DNA of 64,000 nucleotides from assembly GCF_016342275.1 (NCBI RefSeq), contig NZ_JAEIOT010000004.1, positions 62,001 through 126,000 of the forward strand, written 5' to 3'. Source of the DNA: Corynebacterium marambiense (lineage in GTDB: Bacteria; Actinomycetota; Actinomycetes; Mycobacteriales; Mycobacteriaceae). Below the pieces are notes generated by a model. It made no database searches and was not told the DNA's origin. It was given only the letters and a program-made list of their open reading frames with translations. The translations under genes and the position numbers were made by a program. Of this stretch, positions 29,048 through 39,462 are shown piece by piece; position 1 is the stretch's first letter, and every line of letters begins with the position of its first letter.

Positions 29048-29416
29048 TTACTTCTTCTTTCCGGCGATCGTCTTCTTCGGACCCTTACGCGTACGTGCGT
29101 TGGTCTTGGTGCGCTGGCCGCGGACGGGAAGCCCGCGACGGTGACGGAGACCCTGGTAGCAACCGATCTCGATCTTGCGGCGGATGTCCGCCTGGACCTG
29201 ACGGCGGAGGTCACCCTCGACCTTCCAGGTAGCTTCGATCACGTCACGGAGGGCAGCGATCTGCTCGTCCGTGAGGTTGTCGGTACGCAGGTCCGGAGAG
29301 ACGCCGGTCTCTTCCAGCAGCTTCTTGGCACGGGCGGGCCCGATACCGTAAATGTAGGTCAGAGCAACCTCCATGCGCTTGTTGCGCGGGAGGTCAACTC
29401 CAGCAAGGCGTGCCAT
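29048..29416 (-). CDS. rpsM: 30S ribosomal protein S13
   Basis: [26 protein letters not shown] is the standard S13 N terminus and fixes the ATG at 29416; upstream codons to 29458 are not part of the protein. The basic end [23 protein letters not shown] contacts the tRNA and the 16S rRNA head. It has 122 residues. No rpmJ gene is found in the 222 bp between this gene and infA, although rpmJ sits here in many bacteria. Confidence 0.97.
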   Translation of the reverse strand: MARLAGVDLPRNKRMEVALTYIYGIGPARAKKLLEETGVSPDLRTDNLTDEQIAALRDVIEATWKVEGDLRRQVQADIRRKIEIGCYQGLRHRRGLPVRGQRTKTNARTRKGPKKTIAGKKK

Positions 29417-29638
29417 ATGGCAGTTTCCTTCCGGTTGGTCCGGTGGTTTTCCCCACACCCGTCCCCGTCTGCTGATGCTTCGTCCGGGCGGATGCCGGAA
29501 AGTGGATCAGGGATGCACGGGGCTTCGGCCACCGATGCCGAAGGTGCATGATGCACGTGCCACGGAGCGGTTTCAGGCTGGTTCCGAGGAACCCGCCCAG
29601 CGCAGGACACGTGCGGTGAGTGTGGAGGCTGATGGTCT

Positions 29639-29860
29639 TTACTTGTAGCGGTAGACGATGCGGCCACGGGTCAGGTCGTACGGGCTCAGAGCCACGACGA
29701 CGCGATCCTCCGGCAGGATACGGATGTAGTGCTGGCGCATCTTGCCGCTGATGTGTGCAAGAACCTTGTGTCCGTTGTCGAGTTCGACACGGAACATCGC
29801 ATTCGGCAGGGGCTCGACGACGCGGCCCTCAACCTCGATGGCGCCTTCCTTCTTAGCCAT
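29639..29860 (-). CDS. infA: Translation initiation factor IF-1
   Basis: This 73-residue S1/OB-fold protein ([73 protein letters not shown]) binds the 30S A-site during initiation. The ATG at 29860 follows GGAGGA and is fixed by family alignment. The 221 bp upstream contain the terminator of the L,D-transpeptidase gene and must contain the infA promoter. Confidence 0.98.
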   Translation of the reverse strand: MAKKEGAIEVEGRVVEPLPNAMFRVELDNGHKVLAHISGKMRQHYIRILPEDRVVVALSPYDLTRGRIVYRYK

Positions 29861-30020
29861 ATCCTCCACGTTTCTCCGGTGCCGCACACGAGTTACGACG
29901 TCATCCGGTAGATAGTTGACTGCATTGTCTCTGTTGTCTTTTCCGACAAGCGGTGCGCATGATGGTGCACACCAACGGTTGACAATACGCGGAGCAGCCC
30001 CGGAGCGCAATTCCGGTAAC

Positions 30021-30058
30021 AAAAGGCCCGCCCCACGCTCTGCGTGAAGGGGCGGGCC
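30021..30058 (-). terminator. Rho-independent terminator after the L,D-transpeptidase gene
   Basis: GGCCCGCCCC (30025-30034) pairs with GGGGCGGGCC (30049-30058), with an inner CACGC/GCGTG stem. On the minus strand the stem is followed by TTTTGTT, so it should stop leftward transcription just before infA. Confidence 0.8.
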
Positions 30059-30081
30059 CAGCGACCGGTGGAACGTGACGG

Positions 30082-30807
30082 TCAGTAGACGTAGACCATG
30101 TCACCGGTCTGAAGCGTATCGAAGTACTTCACTGCGTCCGAGTGGTTCAGATGGATGCAGCCGTGAGACATGAGGTTGACGTTTCCCTCATGGAACGCAA
30201 TGCCGTTGTTGGTAAAGTACACCGAATACGGCATCGGTGCGTTGTTGAACTCGCGGGAGATCTCATTCTTGACCTTCCGGTTGACATAGTGAACCCCCTT
30301 GGGGGTCTCCCAGCCGACAGCTCCAGACGAGATCGGAACGGCACCGTGGATAACCTGTCCGTTATCCTGGAGCCAGCTCCGTTGGTTCGTCAGGTCGATG
30401 CACGCACGGGCGGCCGGGGGACAAGATCCGCGGTCGAACTCGGGGGTGGGCGCCGGTGCGGGCGGCGGCGGAGGCGTCAGACGGGCCGCCGCTTCCGCGT
30501 TACGCTGCGCGATCAGTCCAGGAAAAAACGCGTCAACGGCGCTGTCTGTCGCCGCCCGGACACCGTCACCGATAACCGGGGGGAGACCGTTGCTCCGCTG
30601 GTGGATGTCATTCCTGATATTCCAGGCGTCCTCGTTGAGAGTGCTGGACCCGGCGGCCCCAACGGACGAACCCGGTACCGGTGCCGCGACGGCGGTGGCC
30701 GGGGACAGAACGAATCCGAAGGTGAGGACCACGATGCCAGTGGCGAGGAATCGACGGATGGCCGCCATCGCCACGGAAGAACTGGTGCGAGCTGAGTACA
30801 TGGGCAT
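30082..30807 (-). CDS. L,D-transpeptidase (YkuD domain)
   Basis: This 241-residue secreted enzyme is expected to form 3-3 cross-links in peptidoglycan or attach proteins to it. A signal peptide covers about residues 1-42 (hydrophobic [23 protein letters not shown]). A Pro-rich linker precedes the YkuD domain, whose catalytic motif is SHGCIHLN with Cys217 near the C terminus; an upstream His is in [20 protein letters not shown]. The protein ends about 24 residues after the catalytic Cys, normal for this fold. It follows map by 57 bp on the same strand and is closed by a strong terminator. Confidence 0.9.
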   Translation of the reverse strand: MPMYSARTSSSVAMAAIRRFLATGIVVLTFGFVLSPATAVAAPVPGSSVGAAGSSTLNEDAWNIRNDIHQRSNGLPPVIGDGVRAATDSAVDAFFPGLIAQRNAEAAARLTPPPPPAPAPTPEFDRGSCPPAARACIDLTNQRSWLQDNGQVIHGAVPISSGAVGWETPKGVHYVNRKVKNEISREFNNAPMPYSVYFTNNGIAFHEGNVNLMSHGCIHLNHSDAVKYFDTLQTGDMVYVY

Positions 30808-30864
30808 GATCCTAGTCTGAAAACGGCGAAAGTCTGAAGTTCGGCGCCGGACCCCGCAGATCTG

Positions 30865-31659
30865 TCAGTACCTGGGGGTGAGGATCCTGGGGCCGGAGGC
30901 CGTGGCCGCGACCGTGTGCTCCCAGTGGCTTGCCCGGGATCCATCGAGAGTCACGACCGTCCAATCGTCGTCCAGGACTGCCGAGTCGGGGGTCCCCGTC
31001 GCCAGCATCGGCTCGATCGCGAGAACACTCCCCTCCCCGATCACGGGACCACGTCCGGGTCTCCCCTCGTTGGCGAGGAAAGGATCCTCGTGCATTTCGC
31101 GCCCGATGCCGTGACCACCGTATCCGTCGACGATGTGGAGCGTGACGGCGAACTTCTCGGCGGCACGCGCAGTGGCCTGACCGAGCGCGTGAGAGACGTC
31201 CGTGAGCCGATTTCCGGGGACCATGGCTTTCAGTCCCTCAGCGAGCACCCATTCGGTGGCGTTGTTGAGGCGCTCCGACTCGTCATCGAGGTCGCCGATA
31301 CCAAAGGTCCACGCAGAGTCCCCGACCCACCCTTCAAGGGTTGCCCCGCAGTCGATGGATACCAGGTCACCGGGCTGCAGGACCGTCTCGGCGTTCGGAA
31401 TCCCGTGGACGATGACGTCGTTGACGGAGGAGCAGATTGAGCCGGGGAAACCGTGGTAACCGAGGAACGTGGGGATTGCGCCGTTGTCCCGGATCGTGGC
31501 CTCTGCCACGGCATCGAGCTCCAAGGTACTGACCCCGGGTGTCGCGGCGGCCCGGACGGCCTGCAGGGCCTTGCCGACGATCTCGCCGGCCGCCTGCATG
31601 GCATCGAGTTCTCCCGCGGTCCGGACGGGAATGGTGCGGTGGCGTTTACGAAAAGCCAT
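30865..31659 (-). CDS. map: Methionine aminopeptidase, type I
   Basis: Map removes the initiator Met from new proteins. The five metal ligands are visible: Asp in SIDCGA, Asp in GDSAWTF, His in [15 protein letters not shown], Glu in AIEPMLATG and Glu in HWEHTVA. Length 264 residues is usual for actinobacterial type I enzymes. It is in the conserved order secY-adk-map. Confidence 0.97.
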   Translation of the reverse strand: MAFRKRHRTIPVRTAGELDAMQAAGEIVGKALQAVRAAATPGVSTLELDAVAEATIRDNGAIPTFLGYHGFPGSICSSVNDVIVHGIPNAETVLQPGDLVSIDCGATLEGWVGDSAWTFGIGDLDDESERLNNATEWVLAEGLKAMVPGNRLTDVSHALGQATARAAEKFAVTLHIVDGYGGHGIGREMHEDPFLANEGRPGRGPVIGEGSVLAIEPMLATGTPDSAVLDDDWTVVTLDGSRASHWEHTVAATASGPRILTPRY

Positions 31660-31733
31660 GGTCTGTCTACTCCTGGATGTGGTGCTGGGAACGGAAACCG
31701 ACGACCGGAACGGCGACGGCGGCTAGGAATGCC

Positions 31734-31767
31734 GGAGGACCGGCCCGCTGGAGCGGGCCGGTCCTCC
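31734..31767. terminator. Long GC hairpin between adk and map
   Basis: GGAGGACCGGCCCGCT (31734-31749) pairs perfectly with AGCGGGCCGGTCCTCC (31752-31767) across a two-base loop. There is no T-run on the leftward strand, so it could attenuate adk-to-map readthrough or protect the adk mRNA end rather than stop transcription fully. Confidence 0.55.
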
Positions 31768-31811
31768 AGTCTTCCCTCTTGTCATCCGTGCGGGGAACAC
31801 GGGAATGTCCG

Positions 31812-32357
31812 CTACTTATTGAGGGCGTCCATCGTGCGGTCGTTGATCTCCTCGACGGAGCCCTCCGCCTCGATCGGGATGATGATATCCGCGTAGTGAT
31901 CGATAAGGGGTGCGGTCTCGTCACGGTAGACACCCAGCCGGGTTCGGATGGTCTCCTCATTGTCGTCGGCACGACCGCGGGCGAGCATCCGTTCGACGAC
32001 GACGTCCTCGGCCACCTTGAACTGCACGACACCGTCCAGCTCGTGGCCCGACTTCTCGAGCATGCCGGCGAGCAGTTCCGCCTGCTCCACGGTACGGGGG
32101 AAACCATCGAGGAGAAACCCCTCGCGGGCGTCCTCTTCCGCCAGTCGGGACTCGACCATTCGCGCGGTGACGTCCGTTGGGACGAGCTTTCCGGCGTCGA
32201 TGTAACCCTTGGCTTCCAGCCCCAGCGGAGTTCCTTCCCCGATGTTGGCGCGGAAGAGATCGCCGGTGGAAATGTGCGGTACTCCGAGCTTCTCGGACAG
32301 GATGGCCGCCTGAGTGCCCTTGCCTGCACCGGGGGGGCCGAGGAGAACGAGTCTCAT
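31812..32357 (-). CDS. adk: Adenylate kinase
   Basis: This 181-residue enzyme catalyses ATP + AMP = 2 ADP. P-loop [10 protein letters not shown] at residues 7-16, the AMP-binding region [17 protein letters not shown], and [11 protein letters not shown]. It is the short form, with the LID reduced to a loop after LARGRADDN, as in Mycobacterium. Its ATG overlaps the secY stop by four bases. Confidence 0.97.
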   Translation of the reverse strand: MRLVLLGPPGAGKGTQAAILSEKLGVPHISTGDLFRANIGEGTPLGLEAKGYIDAGKLVPTDVTARMVESRLAEEDAREGFLLDGFPRTVEQAELLAGMLEKSGHELDGVVQFKVAEDVVVERMLARGRADDNEETIRTRLGVYRDETAPLIDHYADIIIPIEAEGSVEEINDRTMDALNK

Positions 32358-33673
32358 TTGAGGAATCCTTCGTAGTTGGACTGCAGCAACTGGCTTTCGA
32401 TCTGCTTCACCGTGGTCAGCGCGACTGACACGAGAATGAGGATCGCGGTACCACCGAACGGGGTGGAGCCGGATGAGGTACCGACACCGAGGTCGAGCAT
32501 GAGGTTCGGGAGCACCGCGATGATACCCAAATAGAGGGCACCGACGAAGAGCAGGCGGTTCATAACATAACCGAGGTATTCAGCGGTGGGTCGCCCGGGA
32601 CGGATCCCGGGGATGAAACCACCGTACTTCTTCATGTTCTCGGCCTGCTCGTTGGGGTCGTACTGAACCGACACATAGAAGTAGCTGAAGAAGATGATCA
32701 TGGTGAAGTACAGGACGATGTACTGCCATGACGACGGTGTCTGCAGGTACTGGATGACGTTGTTCTGCCACCAGTTGTCCGGGGACACGGTACCGCCAGA
32801 GTTGATGATCTGAGTTATCAGGACCGGAACGTAGATGATCGAGGACGCGAAGATGACAGGGATAACGCCACCCTGGTTGACCTTCAACGGGAGATACGTC
32901 GATGTACCTCCGTACTGCCGTCGTCCGACCATCCGCTTCGCGTACTGGACCGGGATACGACGCTGCCCCTGCTCGATGAAGACCACGCCGACGACGAGGA
33001 TCAGGACCGCGATGAGGACGAGCGAGAACACGATTCCACCGGAGCTGGCGAGAATGCCCGCGCCATCCGTGGGCAGGCGGGTCGCGATACCGGCGAAGAT
33101 GAGCAGTGACATGCCGTTGCCGATACCGCGCTCGGTCATCAGCTCGCCGAGCCACATGAGTAGCACGGCACCGGAGGTCATCACAAAGACAAGGAGCACA
33201 AGATCGAAGATGGTGCGGTCCGGTATGAGCACCTCGAAGCCGGAGCCGAGAAGCTGCCCGCGGTCCGCCAGCGCGACGATGCCCGAGGACTGCAGCAGCG
33301 CCAGCGCGACGGTGAGGTAACGGGTGTACTGCGTCATCTTCGCCTGCCCGGACTGTCCCTCCTTCTTCAGCTCCTCGAAGTGGGGAATCACAACCGTGAG
33401 CAGCTGCGTGATGATGGACGCGGTGATGTAGGGCATGATGCCCACGGCGAAGATACTCAGCTGTAGCAGCGCACCGCCGGAGAACAGGTTGATCAGCGAG
33501 TAGACGCTGGACTGGTCCTGGGTGAGATCACGCAATCGGCCAGCGATCGCGCCGTAGTTGACGCCCGGGGACGGTATCTGGGCACCGATCCGGTACAAAA
33601 TGATCATCGCAATGGTGAACAAGATCTTCTTGCGTAGATCAGCGTCCTTGAATGCCGAGACGATGGCGGACAC
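32354..33673 (-). CDS. secY: Protein translocase subunit SecY
   Basis: SecY is the channel of the general secretion pore. This 439-residue protein begins [38 protein letters not shown], has ten predicted helices, and carries the conserved loop [22 protein letters not shown] involved in SecA/ribosome contact. It is separated from rplO by the TauE/SafE gene and therefore has its own promoter region. Confidence 0.98.
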   Translation of the reverse strand: MSAIVSAFKDADLRKKILFTIAMIILYRIGAQIPSPGVNYGAIAGRLRDLTQDQSSVYSLINLFSGGALLQLSIFAVGIMPYITASIITQLLTVVIPHFEELKKEGQSGQAKMTQYTRYLTVALALLQSSGIVALADRGQLLGSGFEVLIPDRTIFDLVLLVFVMTSGAVLLMWLGELMTERGIGNGMSLLIFAGIATRLPTDGAGILASSGGIVFSLVLIAVLILVVGVVFIEQGQRRIPVQYAKRMVGRRQYGGTSTYLPLKVNQGGVIPVIFASSIIYVPVLITQIINSGGTVSPDNWWQNNVIQYLQTPSSWQYIVLYFTMIIFFSYFYVSVQYDPNEQAENMKKYGGFIPGIRPGRPTAEYLGYVMNRLLFVGALYLGIIAVLPNLMLDLGVGTSSGSTPFGGTAILILVSVALTTVKQIESQLLQSNYEGFLK

Positions 33674-33980
33674 ATATCCTCCTGCTGGCTCCCCCGCCGC
33701 AGAACACCCGTTAAAGGGCTTCGGCCCGCCATTGGGCCCGCGGTTTCATGGAGAAGGTGACGGTAATTGGGACTCTTCTTCGGTGCGCCCCTCGGACCCG
33801 GCAACCGCTGGCGGGCGGGTCGGTCAGTGACACAGAAGTTGTACGACTACGTAACTCTACCAGCTGACAGGTTGGTGCACACATGTAGGGGTTCTTCTAG
33901 GTTCTAGTCCACTGGTCGCCGTGACTGTGCACCATCCGTACGGTGGATCAACCTCCGCGACGGGATGAGTGGGACCTAAG
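33674..33980. other. 307-bp region upstream of secY
   Basis: No gene is seen. This stretch, less GC-rich around 33830-33930, should carry the secY-adk-map promoter, because secY is cut off from the rplO operon by another gene and a terminator. No promoter could be assigned with confidence. Confidence 0.45.
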
Positions 33981-34784
33981 TCAGACGCCTGCAACGGTCC
34001 GCACCACGGTGATGATTCCGACAACTCCGATCAGGACACCGAAAGCTGCGGACAGCATCGCCGGGGGTACCCGCTGAGACAGGGGTCCAGCGAGCACCCC
34101 ACCGACCATGGAGCCACTGGCGAAGAGGAGTACCAAGCCCCAATCCAGCACGAAGGTACCCCTGACGACGCCGGTGAGTATCGAGACACCCGCGGCGATG
34201 ATCATCACGAGCAGCGATGTACCCGTCGCCTGCCGGACCCCAAAGCCCATGAAAACGACAAAGACGGGTACGACCGCGAATCCGCCACCGACCCCGAACA
34301 GTCCGGTCAGTAGTCCGGTCACCCCCGCGGCTCCGGCGACGGGGATGAGAGAGCGAACCGCCGTTTTCGTGACTCCACCCCGGGATTGTGGGTCGGGGTC
34401 AGCGGACCCCTCACCCGGGAGATCCCTGATCGAGCGGATGATCATCACCGCGGAGACCGTGAGCAGCAGCGCCGAGAAGGCGAGGAAGAGTGTTTCCGGG
34501 TCCAAGAGTTCATTGATGAACCGGCCGGGGACCGCACCAAGGAGGGTCATGGCGCCGAAGACCAGTCCGTCCCGCCACCTCACCTGGCCACGCCGTGCCT
34601 TGCCTGGTAGCGCGACGGCCGCCGTCAAGGCGACGATGACGAGGGAGCCGTTCGTCGCCGCATGTTCAGACTGTCCAAGGAGATATGTGAGAACGGGTAC
34701 AGCGATGATTCCTCCACCTGCCCCGAGAGCGCCGACGACGGCACCGACGAATAGTCCGATCCCCGCAGCACCGAGCAGGCTCAC
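33981..34784 (-). CDS. TauE/SafE family membrane permease
   Basis: This predicted eight-helix membrane protein belongs to the sulfite exporter TauE/SafE family; members move sulfite, sulfoacetate or other organic anions. Two halves each begin with the glycine-rich signature (LFVGAVVGALGAGGGIIAVPVLTYLL, and LLTGLFGVGGGFAVVPVFVVFMGF). GTG at 34784 is preferred: it has an AAGGA site and gives 267 residues, the family norm; the frame extends to 34874 but that part runs toward the rplO terminator. It sits alone in the gap between rplO and secY, a spot where other corynebacteria also carry extra genes. Confidence 0.85.
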   Translation of the reverse strand: MSLLGAAGIGLFVGAVVGALGAGGGIIAVPVLTYLLGQSEHAATNGSLVIVALTAAVALPGKARRGQVRWRDGLVFGAMTLLGAVPGRFINELLDPETLFLAFSALLLTVSAVMIIRSIRDLPGEGSADPDPQSRGGVTKTAVRSLIPVAGAAGVTGLLTGLFGVGGGFAVVPVFVVFMGFGVRQATGTSLLVMIIAAGVSILTGVVRGTFVLDWGLVLLFASGSMVGGVLAGPLSQRVPPAMLSAAFGVLIGVVGIITVVRTVAGV

Positions 34785-34983
34785 GACGCGGTTTCCTTTC
34801 CAGGTTGCATAGTGGACCAACAGCCCCACACCAGCGTAGGTCAGGGTCTTCAGAATCACCCACTGAACGATCATCAGGGCGACGGGCTGAGCGTGCGCGG
34901 TCCTTTGACGTCGTGTGCATCGGGGTATTCCGCGGGCACGGCGGTGGCGTCGGTGCCGGGACCGAAGGAGCGCACAACGGGAG

Positions 34984-35019
34984 AAACCCCGTATCTCCGG
35001 TCAGGGAGATACGGGGTTT
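34984..35019. terminator. Rho-independent terminator after rplO
   Basis: AAACCCCGTATCTCC (34984-34998) pairs perfectly with GGAGATACGGGGTTT (35005-35019) across a six-base loop. TTTT follows on the plus strand and TTT on the minus strand. It closes the rpsH-to-rplO operon before the TauE/SafE gene. Confidence 0.8.
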
Positions 35020-35075
35020 TCTGTGGTCCACGGCCCACGCCTCTACGGCTGGGGTGGAACCCCTGGCGGCGGGTG

Positions 35076-35528
35076 CTACTTGCCTTCGGCGGTCACGGAA
35101 CCACCCGCGGCCTCGATCTTCTCCTTGGCGGAGTTCGAGAACTTGGTGGCGGTGACGTTGACCTTGACGCTGATCTCGCCGTTGCCGAGAACCTTGACGG
35201 GCTGCTTGGCGCGGACGAGGCCGGCTGCGACGAGATCGGCGACGGTGATGTCGCCGCCCTCGGGGAAGGCCTTCTCGAGATCGGAGACGTTAACCACCTG
35301 GAAGGTGACCTTCGCCGGGTTCTTGAAGCCCTTCAGCTTCGGCAGGCGCATGTGAAGCGGCATCTGACCGCCCTCGAACGCTGCCGAAACCTGCTTGCGG
35401 GCCTTGGTACCCTTGGTACCGCGACCAGCGGTTTTACCCTTGGAGGCTTCGCCTCGACCGAGACGGGTCTTCGCCTTGTTGGCGCCCTTGGCGGGACGCA
35501 GATCGTGAAGCTTGATGGGATCGCTCAT
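35076..35528 (-). CDS. rplO: 50S ribosomal protein L15
   Basis: This 150-residue L15 starts [43 protein letters not shown] and continues [21 protein letters not shown]. It is the last gene of the rpsH-rplF-rplR-rpsE-rpmD-rplO group. Confidence 0.98.
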   Translation of the reverse strand: MSDPIKLHDLRPAKGANKAKTRLGRGEASKGKTAGRGTKGTKARKQVSAAFEGGQMPLHMRLPKLKGFKNPAKVTFQVVNVSDLEKAFPEGGDITVADLVAAGLVRAKQPVKVLGNGEISVKVNVTATKFSNSAKEKIEAAGGSVTAEGK

Positions 35529-35536
35529 TTAACTAC

Positions 35537-35722
35537 CTACTCCCCCGCCACTTCTTCGACCTCGACCATGTGGCGCACCACGTTGACCAGTCCACGCACC
35601 TGAGGGGTGTCGGGCCGGACCACAGAGTGGCGGATGCGCTTGAGACCGAGAGTACGCAGCGAGTCCTTCTGGTTCTTCTTGGCACCGACGGTGCCCTTGA
35701 GCTGGGTTATCTTGAGGGCCAT
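35537..35722 (-). CDS. rpmD: 50S ribosomal protein L30
   Basis: This 61-residue L30 ([56 protein letters not shown]) lies between rpsE (3 bp) and rplO (8 bp) in the standard order. Confidence 0.97.
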   Translation of the reverse strand: MALKITQLKGTVGAKKNQKDSLRTLGLKRIRHSVVRPDTPQVRGLVNVVRHMVEVEEVAGE

Positions 35723-35725
35723 TGG

Positions 35726-36373
35726 TTAAGCCTCCTTGCCTGCGCGAGCGCGCAGCATCCGGGCCGGGGCGACCTCTTCGAGTGTCTTGCCACGGCGGGC
35801 TGCAACCTCTTCGGGGCGGACCAGCTGCTTCAGACCGGCGACGGTCGCATGCACGACGTTGATGGCGTTGTCGGTACCCAGGGACTTGCAGAGAATGTCC
35901 TGGACACCGGCGCACTCCAGCACGGGACGTGCTGCGCCACCGGCGATGACACCGGTACCGGGGGCGGCCGGGCGCATCATGACGATGCCTGCGGCGTCTT
36001 CGCCCTGAACCGGGTGGGTGATGGTGCCTGCGATCATCGGGACGCGGAAGAAGTTCTTGCGTGCTTCCTCTGCGCCCTTCTGGATGGCCGCGGGAACTTC
36101 CTTGGCCTTACCGTAGCCAACACCGACCATGCCCTGGCCGTCGCCCACGATCACGAGAGCGGTGAAGCTGAAGCGACGACCACCCTTGACGACCTTGGAC
36201 ACGCGGTTGATGGTGACGACGCGCTCGATGTACTGGTTGCGCTCGTCCTGCTGCTGGTTGCGACGATCGTCGCGGCGTCCTCCGCCGCGGCGCTCGTTGC
36301 GGTTGTTGTTGTCTTTGCTGTTGGTGGTGCTGTCGGCGGAGCGTCCGCCGTCACGCCGTTCACGTCCCGGCAT
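35726..36373 (-). CDS. rpsE: 30S ribosomal protein S5
   Basis: This 215-residue S5 has an N-terminal low-complexity Arg/Asn/Asp-rich extension (about 45 residues), then the double-stranded RNA-binding core [52 protein letters not shown] and the conserved end. The extension is commonly seen in corynebacteria. Confidence 0.97.
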   Translation of the reverse strand: MPGRERRDGGRSADSTTNSKDNNNRNERRGGGRRDDRRNQQQDERNQYIERVVTINRVSKVVKGGRRFSFTALVIVGDGQGMVGVGYGKAKEVPAAIQKGAEEARKNFFRVPMIAGTITHPVQGEDAAGIVMMRPAAPGTGVIAGGAARPVLECAGVQDILCKSLGTDNAINVVHATVAGLKQLVRPEEVAARRGKTLEEVAPARMLRARAGKEA

Positions 36374-36413
36374 TACGCGATCCTTCCGTTGTTGATCTTG
36401 GTGAAAGCGGTCA

Positions 36414-36815
36414 TCAGAACTTCAGACCACCTTCGCGGGCGGCGTCGGCCAGAGAGGCGACACGACCGTGGTACTTGTAGCCGGCGCGGTCGAACTTGAC
36501 CGCCTCGATGCCTGCGGCCTTCGCACGCTCGGCGATGAGGGTTCCGACCTTGGCGGCGCGGGCCTTCTTGTCGCCCTCGGAACCACGGACGTCCGGTTCC
36601 ATCGTGGACGCGGCGACCAGGGTGTGACCGGCCAGGTCGTCGATGATCTGGACGTGCATGTGGCGCGAGGTGCGGTGCACCACGAGACGCGGGGTCTCCG
36701 GTGTTCCACGCATGTGCTTGCGCAGGCGCGCATGGCGACGCGTGCGGGCGACACGACGGCGGGTGGAGATATCCCGACCGATGGGGAGGCGCTTGTTCTG
36801 TGCAGTGTTGCTCAT
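36414..36815 (-). CDS. rplR: 50S ribosomal protein L18
   Basis: This 133-residue 5S rRNA-binding protein carries [39 protein letters not shown] and ends [17 protein letters not shown]. It overlaps the rplF stop by one base. Confidence 0.97.
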   Translation of the reverse strand: MSNTAQNKRLPIGRDISTRRRVARTRRHARLRKHMRGTPETPRLVVHRTSRHMHVQIIDDLAGHTLVAASTMEPDVRGSEGDKKARAAKVGTLIAERAKAAGIEAVKFDRAGYKYHGRVASLADAAREGGLKF

Positions 36816-37351
36816 TACTTACCCGTCTTTCCGACCTTGCGGCGGATCTGCTCACCGGCGTAACGGATGCCCTTACCCTTGTAGGGGTCATCCTTGCGCA
36901 GGCGGCGGATGTTCGCGGCGATCTGGCCGACCTTCTGCTTGTCAATACCCGTGATGGAGAACTTCGTGTTGCCGTCGACGGCGAAGGTGATACCCTCCGG
37001 AGCTTCGATCAGGATCGGGTGGCTGTAGCCGAGAGCGAACTCGAGGTTGCTGCCCTTGGCCTGGACACGGTAACCGACACCGAAGATTTCCATCTTGATG
37101 GTGTAGCCCTCGGTGACGCCGACAACCATGTTGTTGACCAGCGAGCGGGACAGGCCGTGCAGGGCGCGGCTCTTGCGGTGATCGTCCGGGCGGGAAACGA
37201 TGATCTCGTTTTCCTCCTGGGCGACGGTGATCGGGGCCGGGATGGTCTGGGTCAGGGATCCCTTGGGGCCCTTGACCTCGACATTCTGGCCGTCGATGGT
37301 GATGGTGACGCCGTTGGGGACGACGACCGGGTTCTTACCGATACGCGACAT
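36815..37351 (-). CDS. rplF: 50S ribosomal protein L6
   Basis: This 178-residue L6 begins [33 protein letters not shown] and ends [21 protein letters not shown], with both L6 repeats present. It binds near the sarcin-ricin loop. Confidence 0.98.
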   Translation of the reverse strand: MSRIGKNPVVVPNGVTITIDGQNVEVKGPKGSLTQTIPAPITVAQEENEIIVSRPDDHRKSRALHGLSRSLVNNMVVGVTEGYTIKMEIFGVGYRVQAKGSNLEFALGYSHPILIEAPEGITFAVDGNTKFSITGIDKQKVGQIAANIRRLRKDDPYKGKGIRYAGEQIRRKVGKTGK

Positions 37352-37368
37352 TGTTGCTCAATCCTCCC

Positions 37369-37767
37369 TTACCAGACGTAGGCGAGGACTTCTCCGCCTA
37401 CACCCTTCTCGGTAGCCTGACGATCGGTCAACAGACCCTGGGACGTGGAGATGATGGCCACACCCAGGCCTCCGAGGACCTTCGGCAGGTTGGTGGACTT
37501 GGCGTAAACGCGCAGGCCCGGCTTGGACACGCGGCGAACACCCGCAATGGAGCGCTCGCGGGACGGGCCGTACTTCAGCGTCAGCGAGAGGGTCTTGCCC
37601 ACCTTCGCATCTTCGACGCTGTAGTCGGCGATGTAGCCTTCCTGCTTCAGAATCTCGGCGATATTCGCCTTGAGAGTCGAGGACGGCATCGACACGGTGT
37701 CGTGGAACGCGTTGTTCGCGTTGCGCACGCGCGACAGCATGTCGGCGATAGGATCAGTCATGGTCAT
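37369..37767 (-). CDS. rpsH: 30S ribosomal protein S8
   Basis: This 132-residue S8 ([46 protein letters not shown]) ends with [26 protein letters not shown]. It is the first gene of its operon here: rplE, normally just upstream, lies 16 kb away, so rpsH needs its own promoter. No rpsN gene accompanies it. Confidence 0.98.
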   Translation of the reverse strand: MTMTDPIADMLSRVRNANNAFHDTVSMPSSTLKANIAEILKQEGYIADYSVEDAKVGKTLSLTLKYGPSRERSIAGVRRVSKPGLRVYAKSTNLPKVLGGLGVAIISTSQGLLTDRQATEKGVGGEVLAYVW

Positions 37768-38130
37768 GGTAGACCAGTAGCCTTTCTCGTTGCGGTTCCC
37801 CTGATCACGCTAATGACCACCCGGCGTTATCATCTTCTCCCTGGCCACTTGTCGCCACAATCCACTTAGTAGTGGTGCAGCTCGCTGCCAGCAGTAACCG
37901 ATGGACGCCATCGGGCGGGGGGCCTACAACAAAGTAGGAGTGGAACGTCTGTACGTTTTCGTGGCGGTATTGCCACAAGGACCTGCACGACGCCCGCTGA
38001 ACGATGCGCAAAGCAGCGTAAAAGCGGACGGACGCAAGTCCAGCGGATGACGTTACCGCAGCTGGACGTCGATAGGCAACCTGCCTGCGACGTCTCGGTG
38101 CCGATCCCCTTTTTCCGATCCCGTATACCG
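37768..38130. other. 363-bp region upstream of rpsH
   Basis: No gene is seen. It should carry the promoter that drives rpsH to rplO after the operon was split. A small hairpin CCACT/AGTGG occurs at 37862-37875. No promoter hexamers stood out strongly. Confidence 0.45.
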
Positions 38131-39357
38131 CTAACCGCGGAGCCGCACCTGCCCGTCGGGGGTCACGGTGACCTCAGCCGCCATCGCGGCGGCAAGGTTG
38201 AGCCGCTGCCAGGACCCCTCCGGCCCGGTCCCGTCGAGCGGCATTCCCGCGGGGCCCGCGGTCAATCGGAGGATCTCCGCGCGCTGCGCATAGGACAGAT
38301 CCGGGAACGCCCCGAGAAGCAGGTCCGGGGCAGCCTGCGGCACGATCATCGGCGCGGCGGTGTCGCCCACCGGGGCGAACCCGTAGTTCATCCGACGGGT
38401 GTAGTCCCCCACCGGATCAGCGGAGTATGCGGGCCCCACCGACGCACATTCGGCGAGGGACGCACCGCACCGCCATTCCAGCTCAGCCCGGATCTCAGCG
38501 GCGGCAGCGATGAGGTTAGCCCGCATCTTCGGGTCATTCCACCGATCCGCCGCTGCGGCGGTTCCGGTCATCCTGCCGCCGATGACGTCCAGCGGGTAGT
38601 GCACGCCCATCACCAGGCGGTGCTCCCCCGCCTCAGAGCCTCGGGCGAGTATCTGTGGACCGAACTCGGGGAGCATCACGGCCAGCAGCGTGGTTGTCCA
38701 CGTGGCCTGGTTCGTGTGCCCGGAGGGGAAGGATTTCGAGGTGCTGTAGAAGTCCCGGTCCGTCGCGACGAACTTGGTGATGCGGTCGGGTGCGACGACG
38801 AAGGGACGCGGATTTGCGAAGATTTCCTTCTCCACGAACGTAGAGCTGGCCGGGCCACCGGCACGCGCGAACCATCCACCACCGAGCAGCATCCGGGTTT
38901 TGGGGAGCCGGTTCTCTGCGAGTGCGTCGCGGAAATGCTGCGCCAGGACGGGACCCAGGGCGTCAGCCACGGGATCAAGCACGCCGTCCCGGTCCGCCCT
39001 CGCGTCCACCTGGGCGCGGCGTATCCGGGCCGGGTCGTTCCTGGCGGCATTGTTTACCGCGATAACCTGCTCCAGGTTGGAACTCATCACCCCCGGGTTC
39101 TCCCGGATTGCTCCGAATGAGTCGATCACATCGAGATAGATGCCGTACCGATGGGAACTGATGTCGGAGATGTAACCCACATAGTCGTGCGGGCTGAAAG
39201 GAACGGGTACCGGTGCGCCGTCGTGGTGGACGGGAATCTCCTGTCCGGGGAGCTGCGCGGGGACGGGCGGCAGGTTGATTGCCTGGGCCGGTTGCGTGCA
39301 AAGGGTGATGAGTGCGATGGCTGTAGCTGTGGCAGCGGCGCGGCGGCGGTGAGACAT
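38131..39357 (-). CDS. Secreted PAP2-family acid phosphatase
   Basis: This 408-residue protein has a signal peptide (MSHRRRAAATATAIALITLCTQPAQA) and the PAP2/class A acid phosphatase signature in three parts: a NPRPFV-type K/R-P segment, SFPSGHTNQATW with the catalytic His, and GEHRLVMGVHYPLDVIGGR with the second His and Asp. It probably removes phosphate from extracellular substrates. A C-terminal region of about 120 residues beyond the domain is unassigned. It is at the end of the insertion next to rpsH and reads toward it. Confidence 0.88.
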   Translation of the reverse strand: MSHRRRAAATATAIALITLCTQPAQAINLPPVPAQLPGQEIPVHHDGAPVPVPFSPHDYVGYISDISSHRYGIYLDVIDSFGAIRENPGVMSSNLEQVIAVNNAARNDPARIRRAQVDARADRDGVLDPVADALGPVLAQHFRDALAENRLPKTRMLLGGGWFARAGGPASSTFVEKEIFANPRPFVVAPDRITKFVATDRDFYSTSKSFPSGHTNQATWTTTLLAVMLPEFGPQILARGSEAGEHRLVMGVHYPLDVIGGRMTGTAAAADRWNDPKMRANLIAAAAEIRAELEWRCGASLAECASVGPAYSADPVGDYTRRMNYGFAPVGDTAAPMIVPQAAPDLLLGAFPDLSYAQRAEILRLTAGPAGMPLDGTGPEGSWQRLNLAAAMAAEVTVTPDGQVRLRG

Positions 39358-39462
39358 GGACGTCAGTTTAGGGTGCGGTCCTGGAGCCGAGGGGTGGTCT
39401 CACCGGACGCTCACCGGATTGTCACCGCCCGTTCACGCCCGGTGGGGAGGAACTGGGGGTGC

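Noticed and set aside
29417..29638. Possible rpmJ (L36) gene between infA and rpsM
   Set aside because: None of the frames shows the short basic L36 sequence with its Cys/His residues; the gene is probably elsewhere.
37768..38130. Possible rpsN (S14) remnant near rpsH
   Set aside because: No frame shows S14 motifs; the gap looks purely intergenic.
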